DNA of 64,000 nucleotides from the NCBI GenBank assembly GCA_000163995.1, contig CM000855.1:591902-655901 (forward strand), in the 5' to 3' direction. Under the pieces are notes generated by a model. The model saw only the letters and a program-made list of their open reading frames with translations. It did no database searches and had not been told where the DNA came from. Numbering within the stretch: the stretch's first letter is position 1; every line of letters starts with the position of its first letter. Below, one piece after another: positions 49,500 through 59,292 of this stretch. Both the position numbers and the translations under genes were made by a program. The DNA comes from Campylobacter jejuni subsp. jejuni 414 (GTDB lineage: Bacteria > Campylobacterota > Campylobacteria > Campylobacterales > Campylobacteraceae).

Positions 49500-49992
49500 A
49501 TGAAAAAATTTAAAGAATTTAGTCTTCATTTTTTATTTAAAATATCAGAACAACCCGTTATTATAAAAGATTTACTAGAAGCAAATGCACTTTTTAATGA
49601 CGGTATGCTTGTAGATCCTTCTAAGCTAAATTTTAATTTTCAAAATTCTAAATTCTTATATTTATTTTGGTATTTTTTGTGCTGTGGTTTTGTTGCCATT
49701 GCTTTTAATCACTCATTATTTTTTAACAAAGCTCGATTTTCATATAAGTATAGTAAGTGCTGTTATGGTTACTGCTTGTGTGTTTATAGGATATGATATT
49801 TTTAAAGTTTATACTCGAAAAATAATTTCAAAAAAATTAATACAAAAAGCTTGGGCTTTACATTTTCCTTATTTTCCTTATGAGAAATATTCTGTAATGG
49901 CGGGTGAATTTTATAAAGAAGCTTTAAAAGAAGAAATTCCAAAAGCAAATTTAGAGCAGTATGTTTTAGATAAGATTATTTATTCTAAATAA
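49500..49992 (+). CDS. Small membrane protein of unknown function (Cj0691-like), frameshifted
   Basis: Two overlapping frames make one protein. It begins 'MKKFKEFSLHFLFKISEQPV' and after residue about 55 the second frame gives two membrane helices ('YFGIFCAVVLLPLLLITHYF', 'ISIVSAVMVTACVFIGYDIF') and a soluble end. The join is a missing TA in the TATATT stretch at 49657-49662; two extra bases give 164 residues. Unlike the other breaks, this is a 2-base change in a TA repeat. No family is recognised. It converges with the next gene, overlapping by 13 bases. Confidence 0.65.
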
Positions 49993-50908
49993 TCTAAAAT
50001 TTGATTTTGAAATCGCATATTTTCAAGTCTTCTTTTTAAATCTTTATTTTCTTCATTTAAAACACTTTCTTCCGTTCTTAATGTGGCAATTTCTCTACTA
50101 AGATAATAAATTTGGTTTCTAATGTAAATTTGTGGAGCAAATAAGAATAATGCAAAACTAACAAGCAAGGCTGCAAAAAGAAGGTGATTAAAATTTAAAT
50201 TTCTATCTTCTTTAGTAGCATTAGAAAAGCCTTCCAATAAAACATTTTTTGCTTTTTGGGTATCTTCGTCATTTTGTTGTTTTTCTTGAATTTGAGTGGG
50301 TTGTTTTGGAAGTTCTTGTTTGTTTTCTTGTGATGTTATTTTTTTTTGTAAATTTTCTAAACTTTGTTTGATATCAGGTTGATTTTTAATGTCTGGTTTT
50401 TTTCTATAGTTTGGGGTTTTTGTATTTTAAGTTCAGTTTTTTGAATTTTTTCTACAGGGTTTATAGGTTCTTTTTTAGCTTGGGTAGAAATTTGATCGTT
50501 TTTTGTTTGAATTTGTGGTTTGATTTGAATATTTTTTATTTCATTTGTTTTTTTTCTTCCAAATGAAAAAATTTTTTTAGTTTTTTTATTTTCTTCTTTT
50601 TTTCTTTCTTTCATTTTGGAGAAAATTTTTTTAGCAAGAGATTGTTTTTCTTCTAATTTAACATTTATCAAATCTTCTTTTAAATATATATTTGACTTTT
50701 TAGTATGCTTTAACTCATACTCTTCATCAAGTTCTTCTAAGAATTTATTAGCAGCCTTTTTTCTAAAGCGACGCCTTAAAATATCATCACTAGAAATTTC
50801 CTCCCTTAAATCATCATCAAGTGGTTTGCCTTGATTTATAGCACGAGAAAATTTCAACATTTTTTGGCGTATGTTTTGTCGTTCTTTTAGGAAATCATCT
50901 TCTAGCAT
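49980..50908 (-). CDS. Membrane protein with FtsL-like C-terminus (Cj0692c-like), frameshifted
   Basis: Read as two frames (50908-50357 and 50237-49980) and joined by one extra T in the T7 run 50397-50403, it is a 309-residue protein. The N-terminal ~220 residues are cytoplasmic, charged and rich in Lys, Glu and Gln ('KKIFSKMKERKKEENKKTKK'). A single membrane segment follows ('HLLFAALLVSFALFLFAP'), then a periplasmic leucine-rich coiled coil ('LSREIATLRTEESVLNEENK'). The tail has the plan of FtsL, and the gene lies directly after rsmH, where ftsL sits in most bacteria. I infer an FtsL-type division protein with an unusually long cytoplasmic arm; the family is not proven. Confidence 0.6.
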
Positions 50909-51838
50909 TTATTGTCCAATATTGTTAAAATAAAAAGCACGCATTTTAGCGCAACTTGAACGAGAATTTTTTAAAAGCTCTTCTTTGCTTGCACTTATAG
51001 CTTTTTTGGTTATTATTTGCCCTAGACTGTGGTTATTTCCACATTCGCAACGCATTATTTTTTCATCGCAAATGCAGTTTTTTGCCCATTTTTTGAAAAA
51101 ATTTTTTACTATTCTATCTTCTAAAGAATGAAAGTTAATGATTGCTAAAATACAATTTTTCGGTTTTAAATTTTCTAAATACTTAAAAAAATCTTTGAGC
51201 ACTTTAAGTTCTTGGTTTACTTCTATTCTAATAGCTTGAAATACTAAAGTAGCTTTGGAAATTTTTCTATGATTTTGTTTGCTTTTTCCTATAATTTGAC
51301 AAAGTTCTTTAGCACTTTTAATCGGATTTTTATTTCTTGCTAAGCAAATTTTTTCAGCAATAAAATGTGCATCGTGTAATTCTCCATATTCTTTAAAAAT
51401 GGAAGTTAATTGTTCTTTTGTGTAGGTGTTGACAATCTCATAGGCTGATATTTTAGAGTTTTGATTCATTCTCATATCCAAAAAGTCAGAATTTAAACTA
51501 AAACCTCTTTCGTTGTTATCAAGTTGAAATGAAGAAACTCCAATGTCTGCTAAAATACCTCTTAAATCTTCTTTATGTGAAATTTTTTCTAAAATTTCAC
51601 CAAAATTGCTTTGTATAAAAGTAATTCTATCGTGAAAGTGTTCAAGGCGTTTTTTAGAAAATTCTAAAGCTTGTTGATCTTGATCGCAAGCAATGAATTT
51701 AAGATTAGGGTGGTTTTTAAGTAAAGCTTCACTATGTCCGCCAAATCCTAAGGTGCAATCTAAAAAATAACCTGTTTTAAGATTTTTAAAAATCTCTTGA
51801 ACTTCATTAAGCAAAACTGGGATATGAGGAATTTTCAA
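50909..51838 (-). CDS. rsmH: 16S rRNA (cytosine1402-N4)-methyltransferase RsmH
   Basis: A 309-residue RsmH (MraW). It has the SAM motif 'YFLDCTLGFGGHSEALL', 'FIACDQDQQALEF', 'GILADIGVSSFQLDN' and 'RGFSLNSDFLDMRMN'. The open frame runs to 51955, but the protein must begin at 'KIPHIPVLLNEVQ', the family's start. A TTG at 51838 with AGGA 8 bases upstream supplies it. It abuts the FtsL-like gene by one base, as in division-wall clusters. Confidence 0.93.
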   Translation of the reverse strand: MKIPHIPVLLNEVQEIFKNLKTGYFLDCTLGFGGHSEALLKNHPNLKFIACDQDQQALEFSKKRLEHFHDRITFIQSNFGEILEKISHKEDLRGILADIGVSSFQLDNNERGFSLNSDFLDMRMNQNSKISAYEIVNTYTKEQLTSIFKEYGELHDAHFIAEKICLARNKNPIKSAKELCQIIGKSKQNHRKISKATLVFQAIRIEVNQELKVLKDFFKYLENLKPKNCILAIINFHSLEDRIVKNFFKKWAKNCICDEKIMRCECGNNHSLGQIITKKAISASKEELLKNSRSSCAKMRAFYFNNIGQ

Positions 51839-52006
51839 AATGTCAATCCTAATAAAATTTTTATAAACTATAATTATAACTAAAATTTTATTGTAAGAAT
51901 CATAAAATTTAAAGAACAAATATTTTTTGGCAAAAATTTTATAATTAAACTCCACTTAAACACTTCTACGATAAAATATCTAGTTTAAATTTAATCAAGG
52001 AATGAT

Positions 52007-53497
52007 ATGCTTACTTGGATGCAACATCACAAAAAATATCTTGTTGTTACTATATGGGTTAGTACTATAGCTTTTGTTGGCGCTGGCTTTTTAGGTTGGG
52101 GTGCTTATGATTTTAATCTCAATCGCAGTTCGAGTGTTGCAACAGTAGGAAATGAAAAGATAAGTTTTAGTGAATTTGATACTAGGTATAGACAAATTTT
52201 AAGTTATTATAATCAAATTAGCAATGGTGCTTTAACTCCCGAAAATGCTGAGCAATTAGGCATTGAAAATATAGCTTTAAGCTCTCTTGTTGAAGATAAA
52301 CTTTTGTTAAATTTTGCTAAAGATTTAGGTGTTGATGCAAATGAAAATGAAATTTTACAAAAACTTGCAAATACTAGAGAATTTCAAGATCCTACAGGAG
52401 ATTTTAATAAAACAATTTATTATGAACTTTTAAATGTTAATAACTTAACTCCAAAAGATTATGAAACGCAACTTGCAAACGAAGTGATTGTTGGTAAGCT
52501 TGATCATATTTTTAATATTCCTAATAAAGATGAAGAATTAAAAATGCTAGCTTCTAGTTATTTTATGCGAGATGCTTTGAGTATTGCAAAAATCGATTAT
52601 GATAAAAAAAATATCAAGATTAACGAAGAAGATTTAAAAAAGCTTTGGAGTGAACATAAGGAAGATTATAAAACTAAAAAAATGTATGAAATTTCAACTT
52701 ATTTCTTGCCATCTAGTAACGAAAAAATCGACGATAAAGAATTAGAAAAATTTTATAATCAAGATGAAAATAAACTAAAATATAAAGATTTTGCAGGTAA
52801 AGTGATGGATTTTCAGTCTGCTAAAAATGAAGTCGCTAAAGATTATGCCTTGATGCAGTTAAAGAGTGTTGCTAATGCTAAATTTTTAGATTTAAAAAAT
52901 GGGAAAGATAGTTTTCAAAAAGATCACAACATTAGTGAATCTGATGTTTATTATCCAATTGATCTTTTAAATAAAGCTAAAAATGGAGATGTTTTACGAC
53001 CCGTGCTTTATAATAATGGATATATCATAGTTAAACTAAATAAAGTAGATCCTATAAGAAATAAAACTTTTGAAGAAGCTAGAGATGAAGTTTTGCCTAT
53101 ATATTTGAGTGAACAGGCTAGAAAAAATTTAGAAGAAAAAGCTAAAAATAGTTTGGCAAATTTTAAAGGAGATAGTATAGGCTTTGTAAGTCGCGATAGT
53201 TCTCGTGAGAATGCAAAAGTTAGTGATAATATGTTAAATGACTCTGAATTTTCTTATTTTTTAATGAATGTATTTAATACTGATCAAAATAGCTCTTATG
53301 TGATCATCAATGATAGTAAAGCAATATTATATAAAATAAACAAACAAAAATTAGATATGAATTCTGATAAATTTGAACAATATAAAACTATGCTTAAGCA
53401 AAATTTGCAAAATTTAAAAGTAAATGAACTTAAGCAAGAACTTGTTGATGAACTTAAAAAGATATATCCGATAAAAATTTATTATAAAGGGAATTGA
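52007..53497 (+). CDS. ppiD: Periplasmic peptidyl-prolyl isomerase / chaperone (PpiD/SurA-type)
   Basis: A 496-residue protein with a short cytoplasmic N-terminus, one membrane segment ('YLVVTIWVSTIAFVGAGFLG'), a SurA-N-like helical domain ('VGNEKISFSEFDTRYRQIL', 'LSSLVEDKLLLNFAKDLGV') and a parvulin-like part with partial conservation ('NGDVLRPVLYNNGYIIVKLN'). It is anchored in the inner membrane and helps fold outer-membrane proteins. It is intact. It leads a rightward unit with ftsA and ftsZ, diverging from rsmH. Confidence 0.88.
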   Translation: MLTWMQHHKKYLVVTIWVSTIAFVGAGFLGWGAYDFNLNRSSSVATVGNEKISFSEFDTRYRQILSYYNQISNGALTPENAEQLGIENIALSSLVEDKLLLNFAKDLGVDANENEILQKLANTREFQDPTGDFNKTIYYELLNVNNLTPKDYETQLANEVIVGKLDHIFNIPNKDEELKMLASSYFMRDALSIAKIDYDKKNIKINEEDLKKLWSEHKEDYKTKKMYEISTYFLPSSNEKIDDKELEKFYNQDENKLKYKDFAGKVMDFQSAKNEVAKDYALMQLKSVANAKFLDLKNGKDSFQKDHNISESDVYYPIDLLNKAKNGDVLRPVLYNNGYIIVKLNKVDPIRNKTFEEARDEVLPIYLSEQARKNLEEKAKNSLANFKGDSIGFVSRDSSRENAKVSDNMLNDSEFSYFLMNVFNTDQNSSYVIINDSKAILYKINKQKLDMNSDKFEQYKTMLKQNLQNLKVNELKQELVDELKKIYPIKIYYKGN

Positions 53498-53499
53498 TT

Positions 53500-54882
53500 T
53501 TGAATATATTAGGAATTGATTTAGGCTCAACCCAGACTTGTGCCATTATTGCTCAAAAAGATGAAGATGGATTGAAAATTATTGGTTTTTCTAAGTCAAA
53601 AACCAATGGGGTTAAAAAAGGTGCTATTACCAATATAGAGCTTGCTTCTAAATCCATTGAAGAGGCTGTTAGAAGTGCTGAGATGATGAGTGGGGTTCAT
53701 TATGATAAGGTTGTGCTATCTATATCAGGTGCTTATACTAAAAGTGTTGATAGTATAGGTGTTGTTAATATTCCAAATCATGAAATAGGCATTAAAGAAA
53801 TTCATCGTGCTGTAAGCACAGCTAAGCATACTGCTAACTTACCAAGCGGTTATGAAATTATCCATGTTTTACCTTATAATTTCAAAGTTAATGATCTTGA
53901 ACATGTTGATGATCCTTTGGGAATGAGTGGCAATCGTTTGGAAGTTTCAACTCATATAGTGATTTCACAAGAATCTCATATTAAAAATCTTAAGAAAGCA
54001 GTTGAATTGGCTGATTTGAGAGTGGACAATATAGTTCTTTCAGGCTATGCTTCAGCTATAGCTTGTTTAGATGATAGCGAAAAAGAATTAGGTGCTGTTT
54101 TGATTGATATGGGCGGGGCAATTTGTGATATGGTTGTTCATACTGGAAATTCGATTAGATATAATGATTGTTTACAAATTGGTTCGATTAATATTACTCA
54201 AGATTTATCCATGGCATTGCATACGCCTTTAAAAGAAGCAGAAAAAATTAAGCTTAATTATGCAGCTCTTTCTCAACAACCTAATACCCTAATACAAATT
54301 CCTTCAATGGGTGATGAAAGAAGAGTTAATGAAGTTTCTTTAGATATTATTTCAAATGTAATTTATGCAAGAGCAGAAGAAACTTTGATGATTTTAGCAA
54401 AAATATTAAGTGATAATCGTTATGCTAATGCTATAGGCGGTGGAGTTGTTTTAACAGGTGGAATGACTAAGTTAGCAGGAATTGATGAGTTAGCTCCTGC
54501 AACTTTTGATAATCGCTCAATTAGATTAGCTACTGCAAGGAAGGATTTGATTACTGGTTTTAGTGAAATTTTTAACGACCCTGAAAATACTTGTGCTATA
54601 GGGCTTTGTTTATATGGAGCAGGATATTTTACGCCTTATGAACTTGATTCTAATGAAAAATTAAGATACAAGGGGGAAATTGAAAATTTCAATCGTCAAA
54701 TTAAGCAAGATATTGTTTTGAAAAAAGATACAGAAAGTGAAATAAAATCTGATTTTTTTGATGAAAGTTTGCAAGAAAATGATACAATTGCAATACAAGG
54801 ACAATTAGACTTTAAAGAGCCGAAAGAAAAAAAACCTAGTGTTTTTTCAAATATCTGGCATAAAATTATGAATCAATTTTAA
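53500..54882 (+). CDS. ftsA: Cell division protein FtsA
   Basis: A 460-residue actin-like protein that tethers FtsZ to the membrane. It has phosphate-1 'LGIDLGSTQTCAI', 'GAVLIDMGGAICDMVVH' (phosphate-2), 'GGGVVLTGGMTKLAGIDELA' and a C-terminal amphipathic helix 'FSNIWHKIMNQF' after a flexible linker. The start is a TTG: the one at 53500 is 8 bases after AAGGG, the one at 53494 only 2, so I choose 53500. It is intact and lies 16 bases before ftsZ. Confidence 0.95.
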   Translation: MNILGIDLGSTQTCAIIAQKDEDGLKIIGFSKSKTNGVKKGAITNIELASKSIEEAVRSAEMMSGVHYDKVVLSISGAYTKSVDSIGVVNIPNHEIGIKEIHRAVSTAKHTANLPSGYEIIHVLPYNFKVNDLEHVDDPLGMSGNRLEVSTHIVISQESHIKNLKKAVELADLRVDNIVLSGYASAIACLDDSEKELGAVLIDMGGAICDMVVHTGNSIRYNDCLQIGSINITQDLSMALHTPLKEAEKIKLNYAALSQQPNTLIQIPSMGDERRVNEVSLDIISNVIYARAEETLMILAKILSDNRYANAIGGGVVLTGGMTKLAGIDELAPATFDNRSIRLATARKDLITGFSEIFNDPENTCAIGLCLYGAGYFTPYELDSNEKLRYKGEIENFNRQIKQDIVLKKDTESEIKSDFFDESLQENDTIAIQGQLDFKEPKEKKPSVFSNIWHKIMNQF

Positions 54883-54898
54883 CAAGGAGAAAATTTTT

Positions 54899-56011
54899 AT
54901 GAGTGAATTTTTAGTAGAAGAAATGCAACATAATAAAGGTGCAAAAATTAAGGTTATAGGCTGTGGTGGTGGCGGTGGTAATATGATCAACCACATGGTT
55001 AAAATGGGATTAAATGATCTTGATTTAATTGCGGCAAATACCGATGCACAAGCTATTTCAACTTCATTAGCGAAAACTAAAATTCAACTTGGTGAGAAAA
55101 AAACTAAAGGTTTGGGTGCTGGTATGCTTCCTGAAGTAGGCGCAGAAAGTGCTAGAGAAAGTTTTGAGGAAATAAAAGCAAGCCTTAGTCAAAGTGATAT
55201 TGTATTTATTGCTTCAGGTTTTGGTGGAGGTACTGGAACAGGTGCAACCCCAGTCATCGCACAAGCGGCTAAAGAAATTGGAGCTTTAACTGTTTCTGTT
55301 GTAACTATGCCTTTTGCTTTCGAAGGAAAACAAAGAAAAAAACTTGCTGAAAGCGGTCTCCTTGAACTTAAAAAAGAAAGTGATTCTATTCTTGTAATTC
55401 AAAATGAAAAATTATTAAGCATTATTGATAAAAAAGCAGGTATTAAAGATGCCTTTAGATTGGTTGATGATATTTTAGCTCGTGCTGTAAAAGGTATGGT
55501 GTCTATCTTGCTTGATAATGGAGATATTAATGTTGACTTTGCAGATGTAAGAACTATCATGAGTCATCGCGGACTCGCACTTATGGGTGTTGGTAGTGCT
55601 AGCGGTGAAAATGCTATAGAGGAAGCTCTTTCAAATGCTATAGAATCTCCTTTGCTTGATGGAATGGATATTAAAGGTGCCAAGGGTGTTATTTTGCATT
55701 TTAAAACAAGCTCTAATTGCTCTTTATTTGAAATTTCAGCAGCAGCAAATAGTATACAGGAAATTGTTGATGAGAATGCTAAGATTATTTTTGGTTCTAC
55801 TACAGATGATAGCATGGAAGATAGAGTTGAAGTAACTATTATTGCGACAGGATTTGAAGATAAAGATAAGGTAGCTAAAAAAACCACCGAAGAAGCTCAA
55901 GATTCTAAGAAAAATCCTTATTTAAGTCTTAAAAAGGTGAGTGGTGGTTATGATGAAGAAATAATGGCGCAAATTGAAACGCCAACTTTCTTGCGTCGTC
56001 AAATGGATTAA
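54899..56011 (+). CDS. ftsZ: Cell division protein FtsZ
   Basis: A 370-residue tubulin-like GTPase that forms the Z ring. It has 'IKVIGCGGGGGNMINHM', the tubulin signature 'GFGGGTGTGATPVIAQAA', the T7-loop region 'NVDFADVRTIMSHRGLALMG' and a C-terminal FtsA-binding peptide 'TPTFLRRQMD' in place of D-x-P-x-F-L-R. A strong AAGGAG ribosome binding site precedes it. It is intact and followed by a terminator. Confidence 0.98.
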   Translation: MSEFLVEEMQHNKGAKIKVIGCGGGGGNMINHMVKMGLNDLDLIAANTDAQAISTSLAKTKIQLGEKKTKGLGAGMLPEVGAESARESFEEIKASLSQSDIVFIASGFGGGTGTGATPVIAQAAKEIGALTVSVVTMPFAFEGKQRKKLAESGLLELKKESDSILVIQNEKLLSIIDKKAGIKDAFRLVDDILARAVKGMVSILLDNGDINVDFADVRTIMSHRGLALMGVGSASGENAIEEALSNAIESPLLDGMDIKGAKGVILHFKTSSNCSLFEISAAANSIQEIVDENAKIIFGSTTDDSMEDRVEVTIIATGFEDKDKVAKKTTEEAQDSKKNPYLSLKKVSGGYDEEIMAQIETPTFLRRQMD

Positions 56012-56021
56012 ATTGATTTCT

Positions 56022-56051
56022 AAAGCAAGATTGATTTGATCTTGCTTTTTT
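56022..56051 (+). terminator. Rho-independent terminator of ftsAZ
   Basis: AAAGCAAGAT (56022-56031) pairs perfectly with ATCTTGCTTT (56039-56048), with a 7-base loop and six Ts at the end. Confidence 0.85.
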
Positions 56052-56111
56052 ATATTTAAAATTATCTCCTAGCAATGTTTCAAACAATTATTTTTCTTTA
56101 TTTTTAAAAAG

Positions 56112-56128
56112 TTGGAACACTCTTTGCT
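56112..56128 (+). promoter_or_regulatory. Sigma-54 promoter of flgG2-flgG
   Basis: TTGGAACACTCTTTGCT has the -24 GG and -12 GC elements 10 bases apart and lies 36 bases before the flgG2 start. Nineteen bases (TGGAACACTCTTTGCTTTT) are identical to the flgH promoter. Confidence 0.9.
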
Positions 56129-56163
56129 TTTATAGCTATAAAATCTTAATTATAGGTGAAAAT

Positions 56164-56976
56164 ATGCAAAATGGATATTATCAAGCAACTGGCGGAATGG
56201 TAACTCAGTTTAATAAACTTGATGTAATTACTAACAATCTTGCCAATATAAATACAAGTGGATACAAAAGAGATGATGTAGTTATTGCAGATTTTAAAAG
56301 GATTTTTAAAGAAACTCAGGATGAGTTACCTATAGAAAATCACACAAGAGATGCATCTCGTTTTGTAAATACTACCATAGATGGAATTCCTCAAGTTTCT
56401 CAAGAATATACGGATTTTAGTCTAGGTTCTTTAAAAGCTACAAATAATCCTTTGGATTTGGCAATGACTAGAGAAGATGCTTTTTACTTGGTTCAAACCA
56501 AAGATGGAGAAGTAAGATTAACCAAAGATGGAAATTTTCAACTTGATGATGAAGGCTATTTGGTAAATAAGCAAGGTTATAAGGTACTAAGTAGCAATTA
56601 TTTTAATAACCCTCAGAATGCAGGTATACGTATTCCCAATGGTGCTATTCAAATTAGTGTTGATAAAAACGGAGGCATTGAAGTTGATGGCGTTCAAAAT
56701 GCAAGATTATTTGTAGCGCAAGTAGATGATATAAGAGCTTTACAAAAAGATGGAGATAATGTTTATAAAATAGATGATCTAACTCGTATTAGAGATTTGG
56801 AAAATTCCAATGCTATTCGTCAAGGTTTTTCTCAAGGATCAAATGTTAATCCGGTTACGGAAATGGTAGGATTGATTGAAGCAAATAGAATGGTAGAAAT
56901 GTATCAAAAAGTTATGACAGCTCATATGGATGATTTAAATCAAGAAGCTATTAATAAGCTTGCAGCTGTTAAGTAA
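56164..56976 (+). CDS. flgG2: Flagellar proximal rod protein (FlgG2/FlgF-type)
   Basis: A 270-residue rod protein. The N-terminal rod motif is 'GMVTQFNKLDVITNNLANIN' (A/G-x-x-x-Q-x-x-L-D-x-x-x-N-N-L-A-N), and the C-terminal motif 'NPVTEMVGLIEANRMVEMYQ' is the matching half of the coiled coil. The inner domain has 'DLAMTREDAFYLVQTKDGEV', close to FlgF. It is called flgG2 in NCTC 11168. It is exported by the flagellar type III system without a signal peptide. It is 28 bases before flgG, under the sigma-54 promoter. Confidence 0.92.
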   Translation: MQNGYYQATGGMVTQFNKLDVITNNLANINTSGYKRDDVVIADFKRIFKETQDELPIENHTRDASRFVNTTIDGIPQVSQEYTDFSLGSLKATNNPLDLAMTREDAFYLVQTKDGEVRLTKDGNFQLDDEGYLVNKQGYKVLSSNYFNNPQNAGIRIPNGAIQISVDKNGGIEVDGVQNARLFVAQVDDIRALQKDGDNVYKIDDLTRIRDLENSNAIRQGFSQGSNVNPVTEMVGLIEANRMVEMYQKVMTAHMDDLNQEAINKLAAVK

Positions 56977-57004
56977 TTTGAAATAAAATAAAAAAGGATT
57001 AAAA

Positions 57005-57796
57005 ATGATGAGATCGCTTCACACTGCTGCTACAGGAATGGTAGCGCAGCAAACACAAATTGATGTTACTTCAAATAACATCGCCAATGTTAATACAGCA
57101 GGTTTTAAGAAAAGTCGTGCAGAATTTGCTGATCTTATGTATCAAGTTATGAAGTATGCAGGAACTTCAACTTCAGCTACCACTCTTTCTCCTTCAGGTA
57201 TAGAAGTGGGTGTGGGTGTGCGTCCAACAGCAGTAACTAAAGTTTTTACTGAAGGGAATTTAAAATCAACAAGTACTGATGGTCTTGACATGGCTATTGC
57301 AGGTAATGGGTTTTTTCAAATACAACTTCCTGATGGTACTATAGGATATACTAGAAATGGGCAATTTACAAAAGATAATGAAGGTAATATTGTAAATTCA
57401 GATGGTTATAGACTTTTACCTGAAATGACAATACCTGAAGGTGCAATAGCGATTAATGTTGCTACAGATGGAACTGTTTCTGTAATGTTACCAGGAGAAC
57501 AACAAGAAACTCAAATTGGTCAAGTGGAGCTTGTTCAGTTTATAAATCCAGCAGGCCTTCATTCTATGGGTGATAATCTTTATCTTGAAACAGGAGCAAG
57601 TGGTGCGCCTGTAGCAGGTATAGCAGGACAAGATGGACTTGGAACAATAAGACATGGGTTTATAGAGCTTAGCAATGTTCAACTTGTTGAAGAAATGACA
57701 GATCTTATCACAGGACAAAGAGCTTATGAAGCAGGTTCTAAAGCAATTACAACGAGTGATGATATGTTAGGAATTGTAAATCAGCTTAAGCGATAG
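57005..57796 (+). CDS. flgG: Flagellar distal rod protein FlgG
   Basis: A 263-residue FlgG: 'MMRSLHTAATGMVAQQTQID' and 'VTSNNIANVNTAGFKKSRAE' at the start, 'DLMYQVMKYAGT' (the FlgG-specific loop with LYQ-type sequence), 'DMAIAGNGFFQIQLPDGTIG' and the end 'SNVQLVEEMTDLITGQRAYE'. It is intact and of normal length. AAAAAGGA precedes the ATG. It is the last gene of the unit; a terminator follows. Confidence 0.97.
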   Translation: MMRSLHTAATGMVAQQTQIDVTSNNIANVNTAGFKKSRAEFADLMYQVMKYAGTSTSATTLSPSGIEVGVGVRPTAVTKVFTEGNLKSTSTDGLDMAIAGNGFFQIQLPDGTIGYTRNGQFTKDNEGNIVNSDGYRLLPEMTIPEGAIAINVATDGTVSVMLPGEQQETQIGQVELVQFINPAGLHSMGDNLYLETGASGAPVAGIAGQDGLGTIRHGFIELSNVQLVEEMTDLITGQRAYEAGSKAITTSDDMLGIVNQLKR

Positions 57797-57831
57797 TTGA
57801 TATAAAATTAAATAATTTTTAATTCTTTTTG

Positions 57832-57863
57832 TTTAATGGCGTTAACACGCCATTAAATTTTTT
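57832..57863. terminator. Terminator between flgG and glnA
   Basis: TTTAATGGCGT (57832-57842) pairs perfectly with ACGCCATTAAA (57847-57857) around TAAC, followed by six Ts (57858-57863) on the plus strand. The genes converge here; the T-run serves the flgG side, and the minus-strand side ends in an A-rich stretch. Confidence 0.8.
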
Positions 57864-59292
57864 AGCAAGAGTAGCAAGTTTTAAATTCATAAGCAGTTGG
57901 ACGAGCTTCTACTGGCCAAACTTGGGTTTCAAATTTTAAGTGTTGATAATCATCAATAAAAATATCACTCATTACAGGTTTTAAATAAGAATTATGTCGG
58001 ATTAAAGCTTCTAAACTTCCTCTTAGTGTATGTGGTAATTGCTCTATCCCTTTTTCGCGAATTTCATCTAAGGTAAGATCAAATAAATTTTCATCCATAG
58101 GACCTATAGGAATAGTTTTGTTTTTGATTCCATTAAGACCTGCCATTAAAAGACTAACAAAGGCTAGATAAGGATTAGCAGTGCTATCAGGAAAACGAAT
58201 TTCAATACGAGCTGAATTTTTACCTATACCATAAGGAACACGACAACTTGCTGATCTGTTTTGACAAGAATAAGTTAAAATACAAGGAGCTTCAAAACCA
58301 GGAACTATTCTTTTGTAAGAGTTAGAGCTCGGATTTGTAAAAGCTGCAACACTTCTAGCATTTTTTAAAATTCCACCTATATAATTTATAGCGGTTTGGC
58401 TAAGTCCACTGTATCCATCTTTATCATAAAATAAATTTACTCCATCTTTCCATAAGCTCATATGAACATGCATACCATTGCCATTATCTCCATATAAAGG
58501 TTTTGGCATGAAAGTAGCAGTTTTGCCATTTAAGTGAGCTACCATTTTTACAACATATTTATAAATTTGAACATTATCAGCTGCTTCTACAAGGGTGTCA
58601 AAATTTACTCCGATTTCAGCTTGTCCTTGTGCAACTTCATGATGATGAACAAAAGTTTTAATGCCCACTTTTTCAAGAGTTTGAACCATTTCAGAACGAA
58701 TGTCTACCAAAGAGTCAATCGGCTGAACTGGAAAATATCCACCTTTGTTTCTTGGTCTATGTCCTGTATTATAGCTATCAGCAAATTCTTTATCATCATT
58801 CCACTCTCCTTCTTCAGTATCAACTTCATATTTAGAGCAATGAGTAGTATCAACTATTTTTACACTATCAAAAACAAAGAATTCATTTTCTGAGCCAAAA
58901 TAGGCAGTATCAGCTATACTACTATTTTTAAGATGTTCCATTGCTTTTTTTGCTATACTTCTTGGACATTTTTCATACATTTGTCCTTTATAAATATCAT
59001 ATACATCACAAAATACTATGATAGTAGGATCAGCTGTAAAAGGATCTAAAAAGGCACTTTGTGCATCAGGTTTTAAAATCATATCTGATTTTTCAATAGG
59101 TTGCCATCCATGGATTGAGCTTCCATCAAATGGAATACCTGTTTGAAATGTTTCTTCATTGATTGCGTGAAGATTATAGGTAATATGATGCCAAGTTCCT
59201 ATCATATCTGTAAAACGAAAATCAACAAAAAGCACTTCATTTTGTTTGCAAAATTTGAAAAAATCGTCTATATTATTAACAAATTTTACCAT
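57862..59292 (-). CDS. glnA: Glutamine synthetase, type I
   Basis: A 476-residue GlnA that makes glutamine from glutamate, ammonia and ATP. It has '[15 protein letters not shown]', '[11 protein letters not shown]', '[15 protein letters not shown]', '[20 protein letters not shown]' and '[16 protein letters not shown]'. At the usual adenylylation site N-L-Y-D-L-P the sequence is '[10 protein letters not shown]', with Phe in place of Tyr, so this enzyme is probably not controlled by adenylylation. An AAAGGAG site precedes the ATG. It is transcribed alone, leftward. Confidence 0.97.
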   Translation of the reverse strand: MVKFVNNIDDFFKFCKQNEVLFVDFRFTDMIGTWHHITYNLHAINEETFQTGIPFDGSSIHGWQPIEKSDMILKPDAQSAFLDPFTADPTIIVFCDVYDIYKGQMYEKCPRSIAKKAMEHLKNSSIADTAYFGSENEFFVFDSVKIVDTTHCSKYEVDTEEGEWNDDKEFADSYNTGHRPRNKGGYFPVQPIDSLVDIRSEMVQTLEKVGIKTFVHHHEVAQGQAEIGVNFDTLVEAADNVQIYKYVVKMVAHLNGKTATFMPKPLYGDNGNGMHVHMSLWKDGVNLFYDKDGYSGLSQTAINYIGGILKNARSVAAFTNPSSNSYKRIVPGFEAPCILTYSCQNRSASCRVPYGIGKNSARIEIRFPDSTANPYLAFVSLLMAGLNGIKNKTIPIGPMDENLFDLTLDEIREKGIEQLPHTLRGSLEALIRHNSYLKPVMSDIFIDDYQHLKFETQVWPVEARPTAYEFKTCYSC

